A stretch of DNA of 8,703 nucleotides, taken from assembly GCA_910588435.1 (NCBI GenBank), contig CAJUPL010000054.1:1-8703 (forward strand), read 5' to 3'. A program made the position numbers and the translations under genes. This DNA comes from an uncultured Eggerthellaceae bacterium. GTDB lineage: Bacteria; Actinomycetota; Coriobacteriia; Coriobacteriales; Eggerthellaceae. Numbering within the stretch: position 1 is the first letter of the stretch; each line of letters starts with the position of its first letter. The notes under the pieces were generated by a model. The model made no database searches, had not been told where the DNA came from, and saw nothing but the letters and a program-made list of their open reading frames with translations. Of the stretch, positions 1-5,940 are shown piece by piece.

Positions 1-104
1 GGTTGCTTCACCTGAGGCAGGAGTCCGGGTGTTCGCAGGCTGCGCCTGCGTTACGCTGCACTGGCGTGCAACTGCGGCTGCAGTGCAGCCGCCCACAGGT
101 TAGG
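1..104 (-). repeat. Repeat unit L0, 5' part, cut by window edge
   Basis: In leftward sense the unit begins with three hairpins. They are GCGGCTGC/GCAGCCGC (74-92, loop of 3), TGCAC/GTGCA (57-70, loop of 4) and CGCAGGC/GCCTGCG (34-50, loop of 3), followed by the linker CACCCGG and the small GCTTC/GAGGC-type palindrome near 5-20. Positions 1-55 are a perfect reverse complement of 8649-8703, the start of unit Rd at the other end of the window. The rest of L0 lies outside the window. Confidence 0.75.
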
Positions 105-197
105 GGTTGGGGGAGCCCACAGGTAGAGGGTTGCAGCTGAGGTGCGCACGCTATCGACCTGCATCATCTGCATCCTCGCTGCCCTTGAGAAGGCTTA

Positions 198-275
198 CGG
201 GGCGCAGGCACGATATGCCTGCACCCCGCTTCTCTCATGACGGCCTTCAGCATCGGGGGCCTTGCGGCCACCGAT
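198..275 (-). other. Hairpins I/II (fused) and III of unit L1
   Basis: Hairpin III has arms at 198-210 and 216-228 with a 5-base loop. The 13 pairs include one T-G wobble when read in the leftward sense (C-A mismatch on the other strand). The fused I/II hairpin at 252-275 has outer arms ATCGG/CCGAT and inner arms GGCC/GGCC around a GCAA loop in the leftward sense. Between them lies the linker CTGAAGGCCGTCATGA, conserved in Ra and close in Rc, LI and RI. Confidence 0.7.
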
Positions 276-466
276 CCGGGCGAGACCACTCCATTCCTGA
301 GGGTGCCCTCCTCCTGTGTGGGCGGCTGCATGGCAGCCGCAGCTGTGCCCATCCTCAGGAGTGGGCGTCGGCATTGCCGACGCAGCTGTGCGATGAGCAC
401 AGCGAAACTTGCCCGAAAGGGCAAGGGCAGCCAGAAAGGAGATGTGGGTGAGGAAAAGGTGGCCTC

Positions 467-538
467 GCGCAGATGAGCTAGCCGGGTGGTGAGGGTTGAA
501 GCCCGCATCGTCCGGCAAGCGGGTCTGCGTCAGGATAG
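467..538 (-). other. Interleaved helix (pseudoknot-like) core of unit L1
   Basis: GCGCAGA at 467-473 can pair with TCTGCG at 524-529, and CTAGCC at 478-483 can pair, with one mismatch, with GGATAG at 533-538. The two pairings interleave (a-b-a'-b'), so they can form together only as a pseudoknot, or they exclude each other as a switch. Enclosed is a CCCGC/GCGGG hairpin (502-506 and 519-523). The same arrangement recurs in Ra, Rb and Rc. Confidence 0.6.
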
Positions 539-636
539 GTTGCCTCACCAGAAGCAGGAGTCCGGGTGCTCGCGGACTGGCGTCCGCGTTACGTTGCACT
601 GTCGTGCAACTGCGGCTGCAGTGCAGCCGCCTACCG

Positions 637-755
637 CGGGGGGGTGCAGCCGCCCACAGGTAGGGGGGTAATGCTGCGGCTGCGATGCAAGCGTCTACCG
701 CAGAGAGAGGGGGGAGCCACCTACCATAGGGGGGTGCCTACAGATAGGGGGGGTT
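637..755. repeat. G-run linker between divergent repeat units
   Basis: Five runs of six or seven G on the plus strand lie at 638-644, 663-668, 709-714, 729-734 and 747-753. Several are preceded by a CTACC or TAGG-like word, as if the unit-joining linker had been duplicated. One further hairpin-like pair, GCTGCGGC with TGCGATGC, sits near 673-690. This is the point at which unit direction flips from leftward (L1) to rightward (LI). The runs could form G-quadruplexes or be slippage-prone; neither can be shown from sequence alone. Confidence 0.6.
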
Positions 756-866
756 GGATAGGGGCGCGTTAGCGCCCCAAGGCCGCTACATGGGTGCGAG
801 CGCAGCGAAGCAACCATGTAGAAGGCCGTTATAAAAGTGCACAGGCATGCACTTTGCCTGTGCAAC
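756..866 (+). repeat. Inner partial repeat unit LI (hairpins I-III only)
   Basis: The sequence GTTGGATAG leads into hairpin I, GGGGCGC/GCGCCCC at 761-778 with loop GTTA, then the linker AAGGCCGCTAC. Hairpin II at 786-821 pairs CTACATGG with CCATGTAG and extends inward with one mismatch. After the linker GAAGGCCGTTAT comes hairpin III at 838-864, TGCACAGGCA/TGCCTGTGCA. The linkers match those of Ra, Rc and RI while the stem sequences of II and III are different, which is the pattern expected if pairing rather than sequence is kept. The part of the unit preceding hairpin I is missing. Confidence 0.7.
833..864 (-). terminator. Candidate intrinsic terminator at inner edge of left block
   Basis: On the minus strand a perfect 10-bp stem (arms 855-864 and 838-847, 7-base loop) is followed by C and then TTTT (836-833) and ATAA. 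It would stop leftward transcription from metNIQ entering the repeat block. The same hairpin is hairpin III of unit LI, so it may serve both roles. Confidence 0.55.
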
Positions 867-886
867 ATCCTCAATCCAACAAGCAA

Positions 887-912
887 GAACGCCCCGCATG
901 TGCGGGGCGTTC
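887..912 (-). terminator. Candidate terminator of the metNIQ operon
   Basis: A perfect 12-bp GC-rich stem (GAACGCCCCGCA with its complement, 2-base loop) lies 77 bases beyond the metQ stop codon. On the minus strand it is followed by a T-rich but interrupted stretch (TTGCTTGTTGG). The stem is symmetric, but the T bias favours the metQ side. Between it and metQ (913-989) lie only a short GCTAGCC/GGCTAGC inverted repeat and a duplicated CAGCCAATACA-like word; I see no gene there. Confidence 0.6.
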
Positions 913-989
913 GCGAACAGCTAGCCAGCCAATACAGCCAATACATCCAGCAAGCTGGCGGGCCAAGAGGCTAGCGGTTAGAGCGCGTT

Positions 990-1853
990 CTAGAACACGG
1001 CCACGACCGCGCCGTTGTAGTTCTCGGCGATGAACTGCTTGACGGCGTCCGTCTCAAGCGCCTTGACCAGCGCCTGCGTCTTGGCGGAGTCCTGGTTGCC
1101 GTCCTTGACCGCGATCACGTTCACGTATGCCTGCGCGGCCTCGCCCTGGTCGGACTCAGTGGCGATGGCGTCCGCCACGTTCAGCCCGGCGTTCAGCGCG
1201 TAGTTGCCGTTGATCGCTGCAAGGTCAACCTCGTCCAGCGTGCGCGGCACCTGAGCAGCCTCAACTTCCTGGATCTGCAGGTTCTTCGGGTTCTCCTCGA
1301 TGTCGATCACCGTTGCCGTGAGCCCCGCACCCTCCTTCAGCTTGATCAGGCCCTCCTGCTCAAGCAGCAGCAGCGCACGCGCCTCGTTCGTGGTGTCATT
1401 CGGCACAGCCACAACAGCGCCGTCCTGCAGCTGGTCCAGCGCATCCACCTTGGAAGAGTACAGCCCGAACGGCTCAAAATGCACGTCCGCCGCATCCACC
1501 AGATGCGTGTCATTCTCCTCATTGAAGTCATTCAGATACGTGATGTGCTGGAAGTAGTTCGCGTCGATCTCGCCCTCCTCCAGCGCCGTGTTCGGCAGCA
1601 CGTAATCGTTGTACTCCACAACCTCCAGGTTGTACCCCTCGTTCGCCAGCTCTTCCTTGATCTGGTTCAGGATCTCAGCGTGCGGCGTGGGGGACGCGCC
1701 TACCACGATGGTGGTGTCGTCGGTTGCGGCGGCGTCTGATCCAGATGCTTGCGAACTGGAGTCAGATGAACCTGAGCAGCCAGCCAGTCCCAGCATGCAA
1801 GCCGTGATGGCGCAAACTGCCACAGCGGCTGCTTTCTTGAAAACCTTTTTCAT
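990..1853 (-). CDS. metQ: Methionine ABC transporter substrate-binding lipoprotein MetQ
   Basis: This 287-residue protein of the NlpA/MetQ family captures methionine outside the membrane and delivers it to MetI. The start at 1853 is preferred over an in-frame ATG at 1940. It follows a purine-rich GGAAAGGGAAG site and begins directly with a lipoprotein signal peptide: a basic MKKVFKK, a hydrophobic stretch, and lipobox LAGC with the acylated Cys at residue 26. A Ser/Ala/Asp-rich flexible linker runs to about residue 46. The mature fold starts with the family-typical TIVVGASPTPHAEIL (48-62), and VLPNTALEEGEIDANYFQH (85-103) and the NYALNAGL region (217-224) follow as in known MetQ proteins. It is last in the metN-metI-metQ operon, 105 bases after metI. 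The exact ligand (L-Met, D-Met or a methionine derivative) cannot be read from the sequence. Confidence 0.95.
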   Translation of the reverse strand: MKKVFKKAAAVAVCAITACMLGLAGCSGSSDSSSQASGSDAAATDDTTIVVGASPTPHAEILNQIKEELANEGYNLEVVEYNDYVLPNTALEEGEIDANYFQHITYLNDFNEENDTHLVDAADVHFEPFGLYSSKVDALDQLQDGAVVAVPNDTTNEARALLLLEQEGLIKLKEGAGLTATVIDIEENPKNLQIQEVEAAQVPRTLDEVDLAAINGNYALNAGLNVADAIATESDQGEAAQAYVNVIAVKDGNQDSAKTQALVKALETDAVKQFIAENYNGAVVAVF

Positions 1854-1895
1854 TGCTTCCCTTTCCACTTTCCATCCACATTCTTTATGCAAACA

Positions 1896-1950
1896 CAGCC
1901 ATCTGGCTGAATATGCCATTGGTTGCGAACGCAGCTGCATCCCGCGTTCG
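1896..1950 (-). promoter_or_regulatory. Two stem-loops between metI and metQ
   Basis: On the transcribed minus strand the 105-base spacer contains CGAACGC/GCGTTCG (1926-1932 and 1944-1950, 11-base loop), then CAGCC/GGCTG (1896-1909, 4-base loop). Neither is followed by a T tract. They may set processing or stability so that metQ mRNA differs in level from metNI, since binding proteins are usually needed in excess. This role is inferred. Confidence 0.4.
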
Positions 1951-1958
1951 TGCCTCTG

Positions 1959-2618
1959 CTACCTTAGCCGCTTGTCCACCTTGCTGACTAGCTTGAGGCC
2001 GCCTTCCTGGAAGATCTGGACGATGACCACGAGCAGTGCCACGGTGATGAGCATGACATCAGATTGATAGCGGTAGTAGCCGTAGTTGATGGCGATGGCG
2101 CCAAGGCCGCCACCACCCACGAAGCCAGCCATTGCGGAATATCCCAGGATGGTGGCGAGCGATATGGTGGCACCTACCAAGAGCGACGGGCGCGCTTCCG
2201 GCAGGAATACCTTCCAGATCATCTGCCAGGCGGATGATCCCATAGCGCGTGCAGCCTCTATGACCCCGCCGTCTATCTCCTTGAGCGATGACTCAACCAT
2301 GCGCGCAACGTAAGGCGCGGCTGCAACCACGAGGGGTACGATGGTGGCGGTGCTTCCGATGGTGGTTCCAACTACTGCGCGCGTGAACGGCAGGATGGCA
2401 ACGAGCAATATCAGGAATGGCACGGAGCGCAGGATGTTGACGATGATCCCAACCGTGAAGTTCACGGCACGGTTCCTGCGGATGCCACCTTCGCCGGTGA
2501 TGTAGAGGATCACTCCGATCGGCACGCCCAGCACGTAAGCGATCAGCGTGCTGACAAGCGTCATGTAGAGCGTCTCCCAAGTGCCGGTCAGGAGCAGGTC
2601 TATCATCTCTTGTGACAT
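1959..2618 (-). CDS. metI: Methionine ABC transporter permease MetI
   Basis: This 219-residue integral membrane protein is the usual length for MetI; two copies form the translocation channel and dock on two MetN subunits. Five hydrophobic segments are visible, roughly at residues 17-40, 55-80, 88-105, 145-170 and 186-203. The cytoplasmic coupling (EAA) loop reads EAARAMGSSAWQMIWKVFLP (121-140), with the conserved EAA and the Gly after it. AMAGFVGGGGLGAIAINYGY (161-180) is characteristic of MetI. The ATG at 2618 lies one base after the metN stop codon, and a good AAAGGAG site (2629-2635) sits inside the end of metN, implying translational coupling. Confidence 0.96.
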   Translation of the reverse strand: MSQEMIDLLLTGTWETLYMTLVSTLIAYVLGVPIGVILYITGEGGIRRNRAVNFTVGIIVNILRSVPFLILLVAILPFTRAVVGTTIGSTATIVPLVVAAAPYVARMVESSLKEIDGGVIEAARAMGSSAWQMIWKVFLPEARPSLLVGATISLATILGYSAMAGFVGGGGLGAIAINYGYYRYQSDVMLITVALLVVIVQIFQEGGLKLVSKVDKRLR

Positions 2619-2619
2619 G

Positions 2620-3762
2620 CTAGTCCATCTCCTTTCCGATGCCTATCTCTTCAGCATTGGGGATATCCTCTTCCACCGTTTTGTGGATAACGTCCTCCCC
2701 GCGGGGGTTTTCCACAGCCTCATTCACAGGTTGTGCACTATCGGTGCCTGCATTCGTGCCGGCCGCGTTCGCAGGTTTGCTCTCCTCGAAGAAGACGCCG
2801 CGGCCCGTCAGGTATTCCTTCACGCGACGCTGCGCATCCGCATCATCTGGCAACTGGATCAGCATCTGCCCCAGCGTCTTGTCGCCGATGCGTTCCGTGT
2901 TGGCAGCCAAGATGCTCACCATCACGTTGCATTTGACGGTCATGTCAGAGATGACCGGCGCGCCGGATTCCTCGCCTGTGAACGCCAGGCGGATCACGCC
3001 TTCAGGCAGCTCACCGGCGGCTTCGCCCTGCGAGGGCTCTATCAGGCGCTTCGCCGTTTCGGACTTCGGCTGCAGGAAGACGTCGAATACGGTGCCTTCC
3101 TCCTTGACTTCGCCTTCGCTCATGACGGCCACTCGATCGCAGATCTGCTCCACCACGCGCATCTCGTGCGTGATGACCACGACGGTGACGCCCAGGTCAC
3201 GGTTCAGGCGCTTCAGCAGATCAAGGATGGAGCGGGTGGTGATGGGGTCAAGCGCGCTGGTGGCCTCATCGCACAGGATGATCTTCGGGTTGGACGCCAG
3301 CGCTCGCGCGATGGCCACGCGCTGCTTCTGCCCGCCAGACAGTTGAGCCGGGAACGCGTTCGCCTTGTCTGAGAGGTCTACCAGCTCAAGCAGCTCTTTC
3401 ACGCGAGCGTCCGCTTGTTCTTTCGGCGTGCCGGAGATCTCAAGCGGGTAGCGCACGTTCGCCGCCACCGTTGATTGCGAGAGCAGGTTGAACTGCTGGA
3501 AGATCATGCCGATCTTCTTGCGCTCTTGGCGGAGGCGCTTGTTGGAGAGTTGCGTGAGGTCAACGCCGTCGATGATGACGCGGCCGGACGTTGGGCGCTC
3601 CAGCAGGTTGATGCAGCGGACCAGCGTGGATTTGCCCGCGCCGGAGAAGCCGATGATGCCGAAGATCTCACCGTCTTGGATGGTGAGGCTGACGTCGCGC
3701 ACGGCGGCCAGCTCCGTCTTGCCCGTGCGGAACGTCTTGCATATGTTCTGAAGCTCTATCAA
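2620..3762 (-). CDS. metN: Methionine ABC transporter ATP-binding protein MetN
   Basis: This 380-residue ATPase drives methionine import with MetI and MetQ. Motifs in order are Walker A GFSGAGKST (38-46), the Q-loop in FQQFN (88-92), the ABC signature LSGGQ (141-145), Walker B IILCDEA (161-167) and the switch His in THE (199). A C-terminal NIL domain (about 255-328) is the methionine-sensing domain that in relatives shuts transport when the cell is replete. About 50 further residues (331-380), rich in Ala, Asn and Glu, extend past the usual end near 343 residues. I chose the TTG at 3762. It has AAGGAAA seven bases upstream and gives the normal MetN beginning MIELQNICKTF, whereas the in-frame ATG at 3786 lacks a ribosome binding site and lies at or before the likely transcription start. 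It is first gene of the operon. Confidence 0.95.
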   Translation of the reverse strand: MIELQNICKTFRTGKTELAAVRDVSLTIQDGEIFGIIGFSGAGKSTLVRCINLLERPTSGRVIIDGVDLTQLSNKRLRQERKKIGMIFQQFNLLSQSTVAANVRYPLEISGTPKEQADARVKELLELVDLSDKANAFPAQLSGGQKQRVAIARALASNPKIILCDEATSALDPITTRSILDLLKRLNRDLGVTVVVITHEMRVVEQICDRVAVMSEGEVKEEGTVFDVFLQPKSETAKRLIEPSQGEAAGELPEGVIRLAFTGEESGAPVISDMTVKCNVMVSILAANTERIGDKTLGQMLIQLPDDADAQRRVKEYLTGRGVFFEESKPANAAGTNAGTDSAQPVNEAVENPRGEDVIHKTVEEDIPNAEEIGIGKEMD

Positions 3763-3766
3763 GTGG

Positions 3767-3773
3767 TTTCCTT
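3767..3773 (-). promoter_or_regulatory. Ribosome binding site deciding the metN TTG start
   Basis: AAGGAAA on the minus strand ends near-ideally, seven bases after its GG, at the TTG at 3762. No comparable purine site precedes the in-frame ATG at 3786, where the sequence is an AT-rich TACATATAT. Confidence 0.6.
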
Positions 3774-3789
3774 GGTTTGTTCTCATATA

Positions 3790-3820
3790 TATGTAAGTTG
3801 AGCTGTTGATTCTACTTCAA
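3790..3820 (-). promoter_or_regulatory. Weak candidate promoter for metNIQ
   Basis: On the minus strand TTGAAG (3815-3820) and TACATA (3790-3795) are separated by 19 bases, longer than ideal; TTACAT one base earlier would give 18. Transcription would begin near 3780-3785, leaving a short leader before the TTG start. A different promoter further upstream, in the inverted repeat loop, is also possible. Confidence 0.35.
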
Positions 3821-3842
3821 CAGAGGTTGCGCGTGGCGAACG

Positions 3843-4037
3843 GCGCGTTTCGCGTTTCCGATGCCCGGTCATCGCGTTTCCTGATGGTCTTCCAAATTAT
3901 GAGCGTTTTGGTCAATGACAGTTCCCCGTGCTTAATGTCATTGACCTGTACGCTTATATATAACTAAAAGAGTCAATGACATTAAGCACGGGGAACTGTC
4001 ATTGACCTCCCGGGTCATATATAAACGCGAAACGCGC
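3843..4037. promoter_or_regulatory. Nested inverted repeat in the divergent metN/aspS control region
   Basis: The 347-base space between the two starts holds no gene but strong symmetry. Arms 3910-3945 and 3972-4007 are perfect 36-bp reverse complements around a 26-base AT-rich loop (3946-3971). Each arm is itself bounded by an inverted GTCAATGACA/TGTCATTGAC pair enclosing an asymmetric 15-base GC-rich centre. Outside lies a second pair, GCGCGTTTCGCGTTT at 3843-3857 with its complement at 4023-4037. A further CGCGTTTC occurs at 3873-3880. The layout suits operators for a regulator of both operons, or a small inserted palindromic element. No T tract follows either arm, so a simple terminator is unlikely. 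Upstream of aspS, TACAAT at 4064-4069 is a possible -10 box with no convincing -35. Confidence 0.7.
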
Positions 4038-4109
4038 GAAGGGTGAGAACCTGCTGTTTGGCGTACAATGTTGCGGTTTGACGCACACTTTCGAAGGGAT
4101 CAACCGAAC

Positions 4110-5888
4110 ATGGCAGACCTCATCAACGAATACAGCATGCACACCGCAACCTGCGGCCAGCTCCGCGCGGCGGACGACGGGCGTGAGGTCACGCTCACCG
4201 GCTGGGCGTGGCACAACCGCGATCACGGCGGCCTGATCTTCATCGACCTGCGCGATCGCACCGGCTACACGCAGATCGTCGTGGACCCTGATTGCGTCAG
4301 CGCGGAGGATTTCGCGAAGGCGGAGCATGTTGGGCGCGAAGACGTCCTCAAGATAGAGGGCCGCGTTCGCCTGCGTGCGCAAGATGCAGTGAATCCGGAG
4401 ATGCCAACTGGTGAGATCGAGGTCCTGGCCAGCGGCATCCAAGTGCTCAACAAGTCCATCACGCCGCCGTTCGCCATCGAGGACGGCATCGAAACGGACG
4501 AGACCACGCGCATGAAATGGCGTTACCTTGACCTGCGACGCCCGGAGATGTTCGCCAACATCCAGCTGCGCCACACCGTCATGCAGGCCATGCGCCGCGC
4601 GCTGGACGAGCGCGGCTTCATCGAAGTTGAAACGCCAATCCTTGCGAACTCCACGCCGGAGGGCGCGCGTGACTACATCGTTCCGTCTCGCCCGAACCCC
4701 GGCAAGTTCTACGCGCTGCCGCAAAGCCCGCAGCAGTTCAAGCAGATGCTCATGGCCGGCGGCGTTGAGCGCTACTTCCAGATCGCGCGCTGCTTCCGCG
4801 ACGAAGACCTCCGCGCTGACCGCCAGCCGGAATTCACGCAGGTGGACATCGAGATGTCGTTCGTCACGGAAGATGACGTCATGACCATGATGGAGGGCGT
4901 GCTGCACGAAGTGTTCGCGGCCGTGGGGCTTGACCTGCAAGTCCCGCTGGAGCGCATGCCGTACAAATTCGCCATGGACAAGTACGGTTGCGACCGCCCG
5001 GACACGCGCTTCGGCATGCTCCTGCACGACATCACGGACCTCGTGAAGAACACGGGCTTCAAGGTGTTCGCGAACGTGGCCAACTCGGGTGGTGTGGTCA
5101 AGTCCATCAACGCGAAGGGCGCTGGGGATTGGAGCCGCGGCGATGTGGAAAAGCTTGCCAGCATCGCAGAAGCTAACGGTGCAAAAGGCATGGCTTGGGT
5201 GGCTTTCACCACGTCAGGTGAGGAGAAATCACCTATCAAGAAGTTCTTCACAGACGAAGAGTGGAATGCTCTCAAGGTGGAAATGGATGTGGAACCCGGT
5301 GACCTCCTGCTCTTCGCAGCAGATGAGCCCGCGGTTGCGAATGCCGTCCTGTCAGCCCTTCGTCTGCACATGGCTGAGGCGCTGGATGTCCCGCGTGAGG
5401 GACACTCACTCCTTTGGGTGGTTGACTTCCCCATGTTCAAGTACGACGAGGATGAGAAGAAGTATGCGGCTGAGCATCACCCGTTCAGCAAGGTGCGTGC
5501 GGAGGATTTGGACGGCATGGAGGGGGATCCGCTGTCGTGCGGGTCTTACGCATATGACGTGGTGATGGATGGCTATGAGCTGGGTGGCGGCTCCATCCGC
5601 ATCCACGATCCGGAGGAGCAGCGCCGCGTGCTGCGCGTGCTTGGGCTCACAGACGCTGACATTGACGAGAAGTTCGGTCACATCATCCAGGCGCTGTCAC
5701 TTGGCACCCCGCCGCACGGCGGCATCGCGCTTGGGCTTGACCGCCTGATCATGCTGCTGGCCGGCAAGGATTCCATCCGTGATGTCATCGCGTTCCCGAA
5801 GACGTCATCCGCGTCAGACCCGATGACCGGTGCGCCCTCTGAGGTTACAGCCCGCCAGCTGAAAGAGGTTGACCTCCGCCTGCTGTAG
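4110..5888 (+). CDS. aspS: Aspartyl-tRNA synthetase
   Basis: This 592-residue class II synthetase charges tRNA with aspartate in the cytosol and matches the usual bacterial length of about 590. In order it has an N-terminal OB-fold anticodon-binding domain (about 12-115), then motif 1 around GFIEVETPIL (169-178). Motif 2 follows as FRDEDLRADRQPEFTQ (229-244), then the bacterial GAD insertion (about 290-425), then motif 3 within GIALGLDRLIMLL (538-550) with the ATP-binding Arg. The ATG at 4110 is chosen because GAAGGGA precedes it; an in-frame ATG at 4068 would add 14 atypical residues and one at 4137 has no site. His39-Gly-Gly in the anticodon domain resembles non-discriminating enzymes that also charge tRNA-Asn. 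It is divergent from metN and followed by a small gene in the same direction. Confidence 0.97.
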   Translation: MADLINEYSMHTATCGQLRAADDGREVTLTGWAWHNRDHGGLIFIDLRDRTGYTQIVVDPDCVSAEDFAKAEHVGREDVLKIEGRVRLRAQDAVNPEMPTGEIEVLASGIQVLNKSITPPFAIEDGIETDETTRMKWRYLDLRRPEMFANIQLRHTVMQAMRRALDERGFIEVETPILANSTPEGARDYIVPSRPNPGKFYALPQSPQQFKQMLMAGGVERYFQIARCFRDEDLRADRQPEFTQVDIEMSFVTEDDVMTMMEGVLHEVFAAVGLDLQVPLERMPYKFAMDKYGCDRPDTRFGMLLHDITDLVKNTGFKVFANVANSGGVVKSINAKGAGDWSRGDVEKLASIAEANGAKGMAWVAFTTSGEEKSPIKKFFTDEEWNALKVEMDVEPGDLLLFAADEPAVANAVLSALRLHMAEALDVPREGHSLLWVVDFPMFKYDEDEKKYAAEHHPFSKVRAEDLDGMEGDPLSCGSYAYDVVMDGYELGGGSIRIHDPEEQRRVLRVLGLTDADIDEKFGHIIQALSLGTPPHGGIALGLDRLIMLLAGKDSIRDVIAFPKTSSASDPMTGAPSEVTARQLKEVDLRLL

Positions 5889-5940
5889 GCTTGCAACGCG
5901 CAACGCCCGCAAACCAGCAACCCGCAACCAAAGGAGCCCG

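Larger units (their letters stand above)
105..636 (-). repeat. Repeat unit L1 (nearly complete), leftward sense
   Basis: In leftward order the unit has these stem-loops: 612-630 (GCGGCTGC arms), 594-609 (TTGCAC arms), 571-588 (CGCGGAC/GTCCGCG), the interleaved core 467-538, 408-425 (CTTGCCC arms, loop GAAA on the plus strand), 385-403 (GCTGTGC/GCACAGC), 365-383 (GCGTCGGC/GCCGACGC), 321-339 (a second GCGGCTGC hairpin), 252-275 (fused I/II hairpin) and 198-228 (hairpin III). It then runs through the conserved tail around 145-197. Compared with units Ra and Rc it has lost the sequence between hairpins I and II, probably by deletion between short GGCC repeats. The alternative explanation, an antisense protein-coding gene, is disfavoured by indels relative to Rc that are not multiples of three. 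Confidence 0.75.
1..866. repeat. Left block of modular palindromic repeats
   Basis: This gene-free stretch is a chain of short perfect stem-loops joined by conserved linkers. It consists of a partial unit (L0, 1-104) and a fuller unit (L1, about 105-636), both reading leftward, then a G-run linker (637-755), then a partial unit reading rightward (LI, 756-866). Read in reverse complement it matches the right-hand block at 6795-8703 in order and sequence, so the two blocks form an imperfect inverted repeat around the gene island. Open frames here are by-products of high GC: copies differ by single-base and other non-triplet indels and by substitutions that keep DNA pairing but change residues. 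No known transposase, tRNA or CRISPR pattern is visible. Confidence 0.85.

Noticed and set aside
435..492. Possible short peptide on the plus strand with AAAGGAG followed by GTG and a 14-codon frame (RKRWPRADELA)
   Set aside because: Unit Ra lacks the ribosome binding site, the frame end differs in Rb, and the segment includes arms of the conserved interleaved helices, which explain its conservation.
164..508. Open frame (minus) with counterparts in Ra and Rc sharing segments such as TTRLAHLREATF
   Set aside because: The similarity reflects conserved DNA. Rc has a 32-base insertion and a 1-base deletion that shift frame, and in hairpin III paired substitutions change residues (Cys to Tyr, Ala to Ile) to keep DNA pairing.
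972..1000. tRNA-like word GGTTAGAGC near the end of metQ
   Set aside because: It overlaps the metQ stop region and no acceptor, anticodon or T arm can be formed around it.
4038..4056. T-box-like word AGGGTGAGAACC upstream of aspS
   Set aside because: It departs from the T-box consensus, and no specifier stem, antiterminator or terminator can be drawn in the remaining leader.
3787..4109. SAM or other methionine riboswitch upstream of metN
   Set aside because: The leader is too short if transcription starts near 3780, and I see none of the conserved S-box core; the visible structure is the DNA-level inverted repeat.
3999..5027. Long 342-residue open frame antisense to aspS
   Set aside because: It is a shadow of aspS caused by high GC in third positions; aspS motifs are intact and the antisense product has no recognisable features.
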